DNA of 64,000 bases from Tridacna crocea (Eukaryota; Mollusca; Bivalvia; Cardiida; Cardiidae). This document shows positions 52,140-63,869 of the stretch, piece by piece. The translations under genes and the position numbers were made by a program. How positions within the stretch are numbered: the first letter of the stretch is position 1; each line of letters opens with the position of its first letter. The notes beneath the pieces were generated by a model, which saw only the letters and a list, made by a program, of their open reading frames with translations, was not told the DNA's origin and did not search any database. The stretch spans positions 34,709,361 to 34,773,360 of the forward strand of contig OX031064.1 of the NCBI GenBank assembly GCA_943736015.1, in the 5' to 3' direction.

Positions 52140-52268
52140 GACTTTTGAAAAAAAAAAATGAAAAAGGAGAAAAAACTGGTTACCAATCATCTTTAGCTAC
52201 AAATATTTTGTCATCTAGAACTGTTTTCAGTTCGGGCGAGTCTGAAATTTTGTCCTTGTCCTTGGGTA
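52140..52268 (+). mobile_element. H1, degraded
   Basis: AAAAAGGAGAAAAAACTGG and CAGTTCGGGCGAGTCTGAAA. Confidence 0.5.
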
Positions 52269-52659
52269 AGCCGAGCCCCGGTCGTTTAGTCAGTATTATT
52301 ATATTGCAAAGAAATTTCTCGTGATCTGATTGGTTAACATGCCGGGAACATAATATCATGTTCCCTGGCAAAAACTACGTAAAACCAGTTTCCCTTTTGA
52401 GTGCCCCGTAAACATCACTACACGTGCAATACATCATCCAAAATGTTGGCGTCGATCGATCACCAGACTGCACATTTATACACCAAACTGCACGTTTTAG
52501 TGACGTCAGTTTCCAGTGACGTCAGTTTTCATTGAATTGGGGCACACAGAAGGGAATTTTTACTTCGTCAGCTTACTCGTTTTGTGAAATTATAAAACAG
52601 GAAAAAATCGCTTAAACGCGCTTTGAAAGGGTAAAACTTTGCAGTATAATAAATTCGTT

Positions 52660-52860
52660 GTACTGTCAGGTGGCAGGGGACTTGGAAACTTGTTCACGGC
52701 TGTGGTGAATCATGTCGCCACCTCGCCTTCGGCTCGGGGCGACATGATTTACCACAGTCGTGAACAAGTTTCCAAGTCCCCTGCTTCGGCTCGGGGCGAC
52801 ATGATTTACCACAGCCGTGAACAAGTTTCCAAGTCCCCTGCCACCTGACCGTACAACTAA
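52660..52860. repeat. Inverted repeat with duplicated right arm
   Basis: TGTCAGGTGGCAGGGGACTT…GTGGTGAATCATGTCGCC at left. The mirror occurs twice at right, each opened by CTTCGGCTCGGGGCGACATG. Confidence 0.88.
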
Positions 52861-53009
52861 TACTGTGCAGGACACGAGAACATGCAGGGGTTGTGGCTTC
52901 GATCCTCGGCTCGGCCAATCTATTTCCGAGGATTGATGATAGTCATTGCGACAGGATTCATTCCTGTCCCACCGCCGACCATCGTCTCGACGAAAAGCAG
53001 TCAGTGATT

Positions 53010-53092
53010 TAGAATTTTCTCCTTTTCCCTCAATGATTTCAGAAGGCTTCTATTTCAGGGTCGTAAACACCAGGGATTGTTTGGTAAAGGTT
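53010..53092 (-). mobile_element. H1 right half
   Basis: TTTTCTCCTTTTCCCTCAATG to GGGATTGTTTGGTAAAGG. Confidence 0.8.
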
Positions 53093-54180
53093 TTATTGTT
53101 GATGTTTAATACATTAAAATAAACTATAGGAACAAAAAGTTGTCCTGATATTGTTAAATTCAACCTTTATTTATAGAAAATGGAAACACGGTTAATACAA
53201 TCTGCATTTGTATCATCGGTAATTTATTATCTGATTCAAAATAAGATGATGTTGAAAGGCGCGTTTTTAAAAAAAAATTAAAAAGTTTCTGCACTTTTAA
53301 GATTTTTACTTGTTTGCAATCTCTTCGTGAAGCATATTGGACTTAATCTATTATACAATGAAACGGATCAAAAGTACGGATTCTCGCGAGACAAGTATCA
53401 TCAATCACGTGGTAATTGGGAGAGAATCGGTGCTCCTTGGTGTTAGCCCTTTGTTACAAGGTGGACAATGATAGATAGTGGTCATACCACTGGCGATTGA
53501 CTCTCAATTCGGAAGTCACTATCGACCACTTAGATTTTAGGCAGTAAAAAAAAAAAATAGAAAATGATGGGAAAAAAATTATTGTTGATAGATTGGTGTT
53601 TAGCAAGTTTTTTTTTAAAACACACACATGCTTTGTAACGAACGACCCTTTGTCAATGGGTCTACTCATAATCACCCCTTCCTCTGCTACAAACGACTCA
53701 TTTCTCTATGTGACAGCCCGTCTTTTAGAACTCCGTAGCAAAAGGACCAATTTCTTGTAAACGAGCGAGCTTATTCCTTTGCCACAATGTTTTCACATGT
53801 ATTCAAGTATTAAACCTGATTTCATGTTGATTATCTTAATATTAGAATTATATTAGAATTAAGGACATCTCCAAAAAAAATCAGCTGCTGCAAGTTTTTT
53901 TTTTTTGGAGTCCGTTAACTGTTGCAGGGATTGAGTAGTCCAAAACGGAAGCAAGAGCTTTATTGCCGCTGTTATCAGTATGTCCAAACCGGAAACCACC
54001 GAGTGAAGCTCACCAAGTTTATGCATGTACCGATACACGAAAATCTTACACAACAATCGAAATGGTTTATTATTGACATCTACAAGTTTATTTTGTTTTG
54101 AAATATCATCTGTGTGGGTAAAACCATAGAGGTAATTGAAGAATATGCTTATCACCAGCATTTTCTCCGATTTTCCACCT
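53093..54180. other. No gene seen; hairpin scraps
   Basis: 53450-53535 has an imperfect inverted pair (ATAGATAGTGGTCATACC / GTCACTATCGACCAC). 53730-53795 and 54140-54188 resemble eroded H1 hairpins. Confidence 0.35.
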
Positions 54181-54187
54181 TGCTTTT

Positions 54188-55335
54188 AGCTCATCTAAGC
54201 ATGTTAGCTTTTGTGATCTTGCTATGTCCTTCGTCCGTCGTCCGATCGCAAACAATTACTTAGTTTTCACTCTAGAGGTCACAGGTTTTGTCAGCTACCC
54301 ACATTTTCAGCTTGATACTCTTGAAAGATGGTCAGAACCTTTGCCTCGATGATGTCGCAAACAAGATTTAAGTAGGGTCGTGTCTAGTGGAAAAACAGGT
54401 CGCTGGCCAAGTCTAAAAGAAAAGCCTTTTGTGCAATATAGATGCCACATTTTCAGTCAGATACTCATGAAATTTGATCATAGTGTTTGTCTTGTGAAAG
54501 TCCCGGTCAACTTTGAAATAAGTTCACGTCAGGTAAAAATAAAGATCACTAAGCCAAATCTGTGTGGCTTGATCAGACAAAAGAGGCCTAGATTTTCAGC
54601 CTGAAACCCTCGAAACTTTGTCAAAATGTTTTTTTTTTTATGATATCTTAGATAGATTTGAAACGATGTTGAGTCAAGAAGTAGGCCACAGGGATAAATC
54701 TTAAAAATAAAAGGCTTTTGTGCACTCTAGAGGTCAAATTAAATTTACTGTCAGGTAATCATAAAACTAGGTCAGAGTATTTTCTGGATAAAGAAATCAG
54801 ACAACTTTGAATTTTGGTCACTTCAGGCAAAACAAATGATGTATGTCACTCACACTGGGCTAAATCTAAGAAAAACCACGTGTGCAAAAAGTGGGTTGCG
54901 TTGCCAAATCCTAGAAGAAACGTGTGTGCACTCAAGAGGCCCCATTTTCAGCCATATACTCATGAAACTGGGCCAGGTTGAATATCTGAAACAATTTGAA
55001 AACGGGTTATATCAAAAAGTAGGTCACTGGGCCAAATCATAGAAAAACTATCGAGGCCACATTTTTAGCTCGATACTCATGAAATATAGGGTTGTTTTGA
55101 TGATACCTCAGACAAGTTTGGTAAAAACAGATTAAATAAAAGGAGGGGGCGTGTCCAGCGGTGAATATTTTGAAAAACATTGTGTGCACTCTAGAGGCCA
55201 CATCGTCAGTCTGATACCCTTGAAACAATATCAGAATGTTTGTCTTCATGATATCTCCGACAAGTTCAAAAATAGATTAAGTCGGTCAAAAAGTAGGTCA
55301 CTTACACTCATATGTTTTATATCATAAAAATGATA
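54188..55335. repeat. Degenerate ~145-bp tandem repeat with TTTTAGCTCATCTAAGCA start
   Basis: About seven units with CTCATGAAACT…GTCAGAATGTTTGTC…GACAAGTTTGAAAA…GTAGGTCACTGGGCC; related to 32500-33440. Confidence 0.75.
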
Positions 55336-56130
55336 ATTTCTTCGGCTCTATTAACCCTTTATGTCTTTGCTCAGAAGAACGCTTTAGGGCCAATGGCTTT
55401 TTGTCATCATTTTGGAAAGGCTTAAAGCTGAAAAAGAAAGGAAAATGTTTGTATTATATGGAAAGTTGTTCAAGAGGACACCTTGCTTTGTACAGTTACA
55501 AGCATCTTATGTTAGATTTGTATGGTAATTCTGAAATCCTCTTTCTAAAATGCTATTTACGTCAAGAACTCTAATTTACATACAAAAGATTGTGCTCCAA
55601 GAAGAGACCTTTCTTTTTCCTTCACTTGTAAAAAACATGTGAGCTCTTTGGCAGCCTGTTGACTACTTTATGACTGAGGAAAAAATGATTGTGCGACGCA
55701 ACCACAAGTGATGTTAAGGGAGACAGTCTAGGGTATAGGCCGGAACCCACACCCTAAGTTACGCCTGTTTATTTAACGTACTCGATGTATAGTGCCGTCC
55801 CACAGGACCTTGATTTTACATCTCACCCGAGAGATTGAACTTTCGGCTTGAATAAAGACGTTAAAAATGGACTGGTGTGTGGAGGCGAAGGACTATTCAC
55901 AAGTCTCCCGAAATATTATGGCTCGAAAACAAAGAAGAAAGAAGGCGCATTTTGTTATTAATCAGATTGTATAGACTGGGCCGTGGGGTTTTGGTATGGT
56001 AAAATCTAGGATAGCCATGGTTTATACTATGGCATACAGTCCACATTCGCGTTTCTGCACTATATATGAACTTGTTTTCCTTGATAAAGTGTTTGTCATG
56101 TTGAAATCAAAATATACAGTTTATTTCATC
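55336..56130. other. No gene seen
   Basis: Nothing recognised. Confidence 0.3.
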
Positions 56131-56133
56131 AGC

Positions 56134-56274
56134 TTGTGGTTAATATGGGGAAATATTTGCCGAAAAAGGGAAAGGTCTGCGAAAATAACGAGTGCCGTAA
56201 GGCACGAGTTATTTTCGCAGACCTTTCCCTTTTGAGGCAAATATTTCCCCATATTAACCACAAGCTGACGAAAT
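56134..56274. repeat. Long near-perfect inverted repeat, ~65-bp arms
   Basis: CATCAGCTTGTGGTTAATAT…GAAAATAACGAGTGCC mirrored around GTAAG with one or two mismatches. No other copy in the window. Confidence 0.9.
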
Positions 56275-56625
56275 GAATTATATATTATAGTTAATCTGAT
56301 TATTTTGTCATCGAATGCCACTTTTAAAACTAGTGATCTCAAGTCAATTAAACAGATTTCCGGCAGGAGGAAAATATTCACTGTGACGGGGAAATAATTC
56401 CCCCCAGCTTAAATGACGTCATTTCTTTACCCATAACATTTCTAAAAATAGACACATGAAATATAATATAATCTTTTTATCGTGGTTTATCGTTCAATAT
56501 GATATCGTCCTCCTAGATTACTAGTTTTGTGCCTCATAATTCACAACCATGGCTTATTGAACAATGATTCACGCCAAATAAACCACGACAGAAATAACAT
56601 TATTTCATAGTTAAGTTTAAACATA

Positions 56626-57000
56626 TTTGTTTTACATCGATTGAGAAACATGTTCTTACAGCTTATACTAATCTCTCTCGATTCTGCTTCCTGGCAACTA
56701 TGTACAACAGTACTCGCGCCGAATGTGTGGGCCGATGAAAAATCCCAAAGTTGACACCCGCTCCCGGGTATCGAACCTTTAGTTTAAACATATTCATTTT
56801 ACATCGATTGAGAAACAAGTTCTGACAACTTATACTAATCTCTCTCGATTCTGCTTCCTGGGAACTACACCAGTACTCGCGCCGAAAGTCTGGGCCGATG
56901 AAAAATCCCAAAGTTGACACCCTCTCCCGGGAATCGAACTCGGAACCTTTTGGTTACAAGGCCGACGCTCTACCTCACGACCATGGACACCACAGGACCT
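56626..57000 (-). mobile_element. tRNA-derived SINE with duplicated body, minus strand
   Basis: Minus-strand head GTGAGGTAGAGCGTCGGCC (A box) and GAGTTCGATTCCCGG (B box). The body (CTCTCTCGATTCTGCTTCC…ATCCCAAAGTTGACACC) occurs twice in tandem. Confidence 0.75.
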
Positions 57001-57011
57001 TTAGGTTATGA

Positions 57012-57195
57012 GGCCGGTGTAATGCAGAAAAATGACCCCCATTACAAAATGACCCCCGGGTCATTTCTCGACGTAGAGGAATGACCCATGGGTCATTTTT
57101 CGACGTCGAAAAATGACCCATGGGTCATTCCTCTACGTCGAGAAATGACCCGGGGGTCATTTTGTAATGGGGGTCATTTTTCTGCATTACACCGG
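57012..57195. mobile_element. H6 element, cleanest copy, inside a SINE head
   Basis: The whole 184 bp is a palindrome of AATGACCC/GGGTCATT modules with ACGTCGA links. The flanks (…TTATGAGGCC and GGCGCTCTACCTC…) together form a second tRNA-like SINE head. Confidence 0.85.
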
Positions 57196-57732
57196 CGCTC
57201 TACCTCAAAACCATGGACTTGATTCACGTTATCTTAAAGATAATGACATGACATCACAAAAGACGTCACACAATGCTTACCTCTAACGGGTTTAAGGTGA
57301 GAAAAAATGCAATGGGTATGTTACACTGAAAACAAGCGAGATCATGTGATCACAATAATTTAAACTTTTTAATATTTAATAATACTTAATATTTTTACTA
57401 GTATTTTTTGAAGTCATCTACTACAAATTTGTTTTAAGAAGCAGCTTCAAACATTGATATGTCTAAAAAGAGCATGCGGGATGATGGGTAAAAAAAAAGA
57501 CAAACAAACATTCTGCAAATTGTATCAATATTGTGTGGAATGTACTTACTACGTTCGTGTGATATTTATGATGTTGATTCGAAGTTTTTTTTGTATCCCC
57601 GATTTGATGAGTTTCCACGCATGTCAGTCAAGATAACATGTTTTTCCAGGAAACAGATAGGCATTTAATGGACAATAATATCTTGGGAGAACCAAGATCT
57701 TCATAAAATAGAACGGTTGACCTCATAGAGAA
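57196..57732. other. No gene seen
   Basis: AT-rich. Confidence 0.3.
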
Positions 57733-57937
57733 CTCTAAACTATATACCAAACAATCCCGTGATATTACGACTATGAACACGTTTTTTTTTTAGGATTGTA
57801 CGTTGGTCATCAGCTTTTCCAACTTCTTCCTACAGTGATTCTCAAAATGAATTTCATTTTTTGAGTCACGTTTATTTTGTTGTTCGTAAGTGCTTCCAAT
57901 TTGGGCCAGGTTTTTTTTTTGTTTAGGAAAGCGTTAA
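57733..57937 (+). mobile_element. H1, degraded
   Basis: ATACCAAACAATCCCGTGAT…TTTTTGAGTCACGTTTATTT…AAGCGTTAAG. Confidence 0.65.
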
Positions 57938-58167
57938 GATACCTTGTTGATTTATCGAGAAACCACGTTTTCGTAAGATCATTAGTAGGCGGGAAAATAT
58001 TGCTGGAAATGGATAAAAGGCTGATAAATGGCGATGTCCTGTAAGAAAAAAATATTACCGAAACCGAATTGTTAACCACACAGAATATATAGAAACCATC
58101 TGTTGATTGTCTTTTTATCAAACACCCCATTTCTTGTTCTTACGACCGGCATAATGATATCATCTGG

Positions 58168-58236
58168 TTAACCCATTACCACACAGTCCCTACTTTTGAC
58201 GACCCTGGGAAAGAAGCCTTTAGAAAAAATTGTGAG
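58168..58236 (+). mobile_element. H1 left end
   Basis: TTAACCCATTACCACACAGTC to AGAAAAAATTGTGAG. Confidence 0.8.
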
Positions 58237-58246
58237 CTTCCGTCTT

Positions 58247-58380
58247 TTAACTATTTACCAAACGACAAAATTTTAGATTGATCCAAATTGAAAGCATTTG
58301 CAGACGTCACATTGGAAGTGACTGAAAGTCTGAAATTTGTATTGGGGAGGGTAGAAAACATTGTCGGAAAAGGAGTAACA
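58247..58380 (-). mobile_element. H1 left half
   Basis: ACTATTTACCAAACGACAAAA to GAAAACATTGTCGGAAAAGG. Confidence 0.8.
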
Positions 58381-59318
58381 GTAAACAAAGCAACTTTAAT
58401 TATACAGCCAGGTGTATTTTTGTGGATGAAAAAATAATATAATAGGGCTAGTCCTTGTAAGAGTAGATAATCAAAGCGTTGAGAACGCTGAAGTGGTATT
58501 TGTCGAGGAAACCAATTGTGTGGACTAAATAGTTTGAAAGAAACAGAGAACAGAGACATATTGTTCAAATATTGGCTTAAAAGTCAAGCCACTAAGCAAA
58601 TGAATATCTTTTCGGTTGAAGGGAGAGTAATCGTGACAAAGTTTGATTTTTTTTTGTATAAGTGGTCTCCCTTTAATCATTAGGAGGAAGCAGGAGTAAC
58701 GCCCCTTGACAGCAGGATGCATGACGAATAGAGAGAAAAATCCTGTTGATATATCGATCAAAATTAACTTTGTTCCTGAAAACTATAATTTTGAAATATC
58801 TCTAGTTTTTTTACCTTTAATTCCAACATTACGATCAATGACATCGATCTATAAATATTCAGGAGCAATCAAATGGAGTAGCGCGCAATCATAGGACGAA
58901 CAAGCCATGGAACGAATTGGTTTTGGAACGAAAAAGCCCAGGTTCATTTGGCAAATTTGTATCAGTACGCCAATAAAAGGCTATGAGCGAGAGATGCTAT
59001 TTTCAATCAAAAATAAGTATCTCAACGATCGATGGCCTCGCCCAATGTATTTTAATATGCCATTTCAAATTTCATATCTGAGTGCCACCGTAAAACTCAT
59101 TTGCCTGAGAAAAAAATGAGTTTAATTGGGTTTATTTCCTTCGGCTTTGCACAAAATAAGATACATGGTTATCAAAATTCAATCTTGAACTCATAGTGAT
59201 AATGTCTTCGACAAATACCACAAAAAGGCGGAGCACTTTTAAGTCAATAAAAATCGGGATGGTTTGGTTTATGGTTAAAGGGTCGTAAGAGTTTTTTTCT
59301 TCATTTGGACTTTTACGC
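58381..59318. other. No gene supported
   Basis: 58706-58894 and 58907-59119 are short open frames without recognisable homology. Confidence 0.3.
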
Positions 59319-59319
59319 C

Positions 59320-59380
59320 TGGTAATTCATTCATTCATTCATCCATTCATTCCTTCATTCATTCATTCATTCATTCATTT
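59320..59380. repeat. (TTCA)n microsatellite
   Basis: About 14 units, some TCCA. Confidence 0.92.
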
Positions 59381-59780
59381 TTGTATTTAAAAATGAAGCA
59401 ATTTGTTGGTTTCACAACAATCACCTCCTTACTGCGGATGAGCGAATTACCTTTCATTTGCCTGTCTCAATAACTTCTTAACATTAAATTTGCGGTAGAA
59501 AAAAAAAAATGCTGGGTTATCAATGAAATTAAGAGCAATCCTCGTTTATTTATACGTTTGATTTCATTAGTTCATTCATTTTCATTTTTGTATTTAAAAA
59601 TGAAGCAATTTGTTGGTTTTACAACAAACACCTCCTTACTGCGAATGAGCGAATTTCTTTTCCTTTGCTTATCTCAATAACTCCTTAACATACAATTTGG
59701 GGTAAAAAATATAAATACTAGATAATCGATGAAATCAAGATCAACCCACGTATACATGTATTTATAAATGTGATTTTTCC
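59366..59780. repeat. ~200-bp direct duplication
   Basis: GTATTTAAAAATGAAGCAAT…CTCCTTACTGCG(A/G)ATGAGCG begins at 59383 and again at 59589. Confidence 0.85.
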
Positions 59781-60082
59781 CTTGTCACAAAAGAGAAATT
59801 ACTCGTAATGAGAAATATCTTTGTCCAAAAATTTCTAGCTATTCTAAATAGCTGTGGCTAGAAAACGGAAAAAAAAGTCGCCCTACGGTTGTAATGTATA
59901 AGATATAACGCGTTTGCAATGGTTCAATACCCGATTCGATTATTTTTCGAAATGCTGTGAAAGAAACGATGTTGTTTCGTCTTGATTAATTACTCTTGCT
60001 TTCACCTGGAAAGTGTTTGAGTTATAGCTGAACTCATTGTGAACTGGGGGTTATTATCACACCGAGTGCCCGGACACACTAT

Positions 60083-60307
60083 TTAACCCTTCACCACACA
60101 ATGACGACTTTTGACACCCTCGAAAGACAAGGCTTTTGAACACAATGTGGGAAAATGAGAAAATGCTGGTAACCAGCATTTTCTCCTTTTCCCACAATGT
60201 TTTCTACCCTTTTAAAGAAAAATCATTTTTTTAATACATTGAAACGGTCATTTGCAAATGCTTTCAATTCGGACATGTCTACAACCTTGTCTTGTGGTAA
60301 AGGGTTA
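60083..60307 (+). mobile_element. H1, first of three abutting copies
   Basis: TTAACCCTTCACCACACAATG to TTGTGGTAAAGGGTTAC. Confidence 0.9.
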
Positions 60308-60530
60308 CGAACTCTTTAACACACAATCTCTTTTAATGACAAAAAAAAAGCCTTTTAAAACATAGTAGGACAAGGAGAAAATGCTGGTAACCAGCATTTT
60401 CTCCTTTTCCCACAATGTTTTCTATACTTCCTAGCACAAATTTCAGTTTTAAGTAATATTTATTTTGTCGTCTGCAAATGCTTCGTGTTTTGAAGAAGTC
60501 TTAAAATTGTGTCGTTTCGTAAAGAGTTAA
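60304..60530 (+). mobile_element. H1, second of three
   Basis: Left junction TTACGAACTCTTTAACACAC; right TTAA 60527-60530. Confidence 0.88.
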
Positions 60531-60755
60531 CCCATTACCACACAATCCCTACTTTTGACGCCCCTGAGAAAGAAGCCTTTTGAAAACACTGTAGGAAAAG
60601 GGGAAAATGCTGGTAACCAGCATTTTCTCCTTTCCCCACAGTGTTTTCTACCCTTCCTAGAAGAAATTTCAATTTTTCAGTCGCCTTAATTTTGTCGTCT
60701 GCAAATGCTTTCAATTTGAACCAGTCTAGAATATTGTCGTTTGGTAAAGAGTTAA
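60527..60755 (+). mobile_element. H1, third of three, covarying arms
   Basis: CACTGTAGG in the left arm, CCCACAGTG in the right; AAGGGG/CCTTTCCCC partly matched. Confidence 0.93.
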
Positions 60756-60950
60756 ACCCTCAAACTGCTTAGTTTGTTGAAGTAAGAAATTCCATCCGTT
60801 GAAATTATTGTTTTTAAGTTCTTTAATTACACCAAAAATCATCGTATGGGACAGTATAGATTTAAAATCAGATTGATTGTTCTATTTAGTTTGAGCCTTA
60901 TCGATACTGTTCGCAAAAGTGCTTAGATTTGCCTAAAGCAGGCTGGGGGG
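60752..60950. mobile_element. H3, decayed, sharing TTAA with H1
   Basis: TTAAACCCTCAAACTGCTTAG…ATTTAAAATCAGATTG; mirror arm eroded. Confidence 0.55.
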
Positions 60951-61108
60951 TAAACAACTTTTATACAGTGAACAACTTTTCATTGTAACGGCAGAGAATG
61001 AAAAGCTTCCAAAGCTGTAACAGCGGAAGTTGAACCGACGCAACGGAAATACTAGTGCTTGTAAAATAGTTCTGGTTAAGCGGAGTGATACACGAAATGT
61101 CGTTGACA

Positions 61109-61265
61109 TCAACTCTTTACCAGACTACGAAATTTTAGAATGATCTATATCGAAAGCATTTGTAGTTGAAGGATTCAGTGAGGCTTAGATGAAAAGATTT
61201 GTTTTTGTCATGGTGGAAAATATTTTAGTAAAAGAAGGAAAAATGGTGGTTACAATTAGTGACCA
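61109..61265 (-). mobile_element. H1, degraded
   Basis: CAACTCTTTACCAGACTACG…GAAAGCATTTGTAGTTG. Confidence 0.65.
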
Positions 61266-61660
61266 TCACGAATATTCACGGCCTTTATATTTCATCACGA
61301 AACCTTTGTTTTTTTTAGTTTCCCCTTTGTTTATCAAAAAAAAGAAAGATATGTTTAAACTTTTTTTCACTCTGATCACATGTTCTACTACAAGTATAGA
61401 TTTATGTTATTGTTAGCACGAGGTTTTAGATATTCATATTAATATTCTCTAAAAATTGATGTCCAGTTATTACCTCCATTAAAGAGAGTGAACTGTGTAA
61501 CAATCTGCTGTTTTATCTCCTGTATGATCTTTTCCTTGACCTTCAATCCTAACGTTTTATTAAATATATATTCCCCGTAAGAATCAGACACTGCAGCATT
61601 GGATATAGTTCATAACATGATCTAAAATAATAGACAAAATTATGAGTTTCGTTCATATGA
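61266..61660. other. No gene seen
   Basis: AT-rich. Confidence 0.3.
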
Positions 61661-61671
61661 CGGGTTATCAA

Positions 61672-62067
61672 CATCTTCGCAAGCCAAGGCCGACGATTCA
61701 CTGCGTTACTCTACCCTTGGCGGATCGAGCTTGATTTTTACGTTCACCCGATACGCTTTTCCATTGGATGCAGCCAGCTCTAGCTGCAAGGAATGAAATC
61801 GCTCGTAGCATTTCATCTTTGATAAAAATAGAACAAGGTCTCTACCTTTAGAATAAAACATGGAAACCCACATGGATGTCTGCTTATCGCTTCATGTGTA
61901 TTCGTAAGCGGTTTGTAAAACGATATTTCATTTGCTTTTAGAAACATGATGTAAAGGGGAGTAATAACCAGCATCCAATAGAGGGCGCATCGCAGGAATC
62001 TCGAAATCGGGCTCAATCAGCCAAGGTAAGATCCACGTAGTGATCGTAAACTTGGCTCGCGAAGATG
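61672..62067. mobile_element. H7 Mutator-like non-autonomous element
   Basis: 396 bp, ends CATCTTCGCAAGCCAAGG / CTTGGCTCGCGAAGATG. GGTTATCAA occurs at 61663-61671 and exactly again at 62068-62076. Confidence 0.88.
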
Positions 62068-62076
62068 GGTTATCAA

Positions 62077-62445
62077 ATGCACCTCTATTTTCTGTAAGTA
62101 ATTGTAGGGCATGTGCGATAAACTTTCATATGCCCTTTTTTGCTGAAGTTTATCACACCAATCAGATAGAAATTTGAAAAACCAGTGACTCTATTGGAAT
62201 TTCATCACCGGTGGCTGGAAGATTTGTCTTATCAGCTTCTCATTTAGATAAATAAATGATTGTAAAAATATCAAATTAACATAGCACACATGTCAGCTGG
62301 ATCAACTTCGCGTTTCTCAACCTGTCTTGGTTAATCCATTTTTTTCCCTAGGAAAATCATGCTAAATGAGCCACATTCCATTTAGTTGTCTGCAAATAAT
62401 AAATGGTGCCTGGAACGAACCCCTATAGATGCATGCATTGTGATA
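62077..62445. other. No gene seen
   Basis: Short foldback at 62105-62155 (AGGGCATGTGCGATAAAC…GTTTATCACACC); otherwise nothing. Confidence 0.3.
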
Positions 62446-62449
62446 TTCT

Positions 62450-62480
62450 AGGGCCCGTATTTACCAATGATTCTAAATAA
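62450..62480. repeat. H5 end fragment
   Basis: AGGGCCCGTATTTACCAATG. Confidence 0.55.
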
Positions 62481-62558
62481 TTATATGTATGTAACTTTTA
62501 ACTCTATAAAATTTTGTACATTTTGTAGGATAGTCAGTCGCCCTTAGCAGCCAAAGGG

Positions 62559-62787
62559 TTAACTCATTACCAAACAACAAAATTTTACACCGGTCCAAAT
62601 CGAAAGCATTTGCAGACGACAAAATAAAAGTCACTGAAAATTCGAAATTTGTTTTGTGAAGGGTAGAAAACATTGTTGGAAAAGGAGAAAATGCTGGTTA
62701 CCAGCATTTTCTCCTTTTCCCACAATGTTTTATAAAGGCTTCTTTCTCAGGGTCGTCAAAAGTAGGGATTGTGTGGTAATGGGTTAA
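62559..62787 (-). mobile_element. H1, full copy, abutting an H3 right end
   Basis: Left neighbour GTCGCCCTTAGCAGCCAAAGGG-TTAA is an H3 terminus using the same TTAA. Confidence 0.93.
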
Positions 62788-62932
62788 CTAAGAAATAACT
62801 TAGAATAAGGGTGATTGAACCCCAAACTTGATAACATTTCCTTTTGTCTGATCTATCATTTGTGGGCACATAAAAGATAATTATGTCCTACACCGCATAA
62901 ATTCACTTTTATTACTTATATATATGTGACCC

Positions 62933-63186
62933 TTCACGCAAAAAAGGACCCTCTAGGAACTCTGGAAAGTGTCAACCCTAGTAAGAATGCGCCAACTGCG
63001 CAGGCTGACCAGGGTTTACACTTTTAGCTTTAATGACATTTTCTGTATGAAAACTGGTCGTTTTACCTTATTATACAATCATTTTTGAATTATCAACTTA
63101 AACTGACCTGCACTATCGTTGATCTGTTTTCATCTAAATGATATACAGAATTTCAGATGGCCCCCTTTTGCGTAATGGGTCACATA
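62933..63186. mobile_element. H8 element, uninterrupted (empty site)
   Basis: TATGTGACCCTTCACGCAAAA and CCCTTTTGCGTAATGGGTCAC… are inverted ends. The TTAA at 63098-63101 is the position occupied by H1 in the copy at 31252. Confidence 0.85.
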
Positions 63187-63451
63187 TTTTGAACGCTCAT
63201 GAAAAAAAAACAGACCTGTGCTTTTCAAAAGCAAAATAATATGACTACCCTTTTCGTACAATGTTTTACCATGTAATTAAAAAAAAAACCCGAACTTTCC
63301 TTGGCTTTAGATATTTTTGGTTTGTGTCACTTTCTGCTGCTTTTGATACACATGAAATAAAAAAAAAAACTTTTGTTGCGATGGGTTCAATGTGGGAGGC
63401 AGTAAACAATTTTACAACGGCTTATCTCAATAAAGAACTTGTTTACGAACC

Positions 63452-63690
63452 TCGAACTCTTAACAAAACGACAGAATATTCTCTTTTTCTAAATTGACAC
63501 CACATGCAGACGACATAAAACATGTCACAAATGATGAAATCAGTCTTTGAAATACATGTAGTAGAAAAAAATAAAGTTAAAAAGAGAAAATGCTTGTACC
63601 ACCATGTTTTCCTTTTCTCACAATGTTTTCAAAACCTTAAAATTCTCCTAATCGTTAAACCACGGCGTTGTTTGTTGGAGGGATAAAAGT
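63452..63690 (-). mobile_element. H1, degraded
   Basis: ACTCTTAACAAAACGACAG…AAATGCTTGTACCACC…TTGTTTGTTGGAGGG. Confidence 0.7.
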
Positions 63691-63869
63691 GAAATTGGAC
63701 GACTCGATCATGAATTATTTGCGCTATCTTAGAAACACGTTTATTTTTATGACAGCAGATCACGCAAGATAAGCTTTGATAATCTTGTTAAAAATCATTT
63801 TTTGTTTTTCACATAAACGATCGCTAACACCTACAAACTATCATACCAACTTTCAACACATCGAAAATC

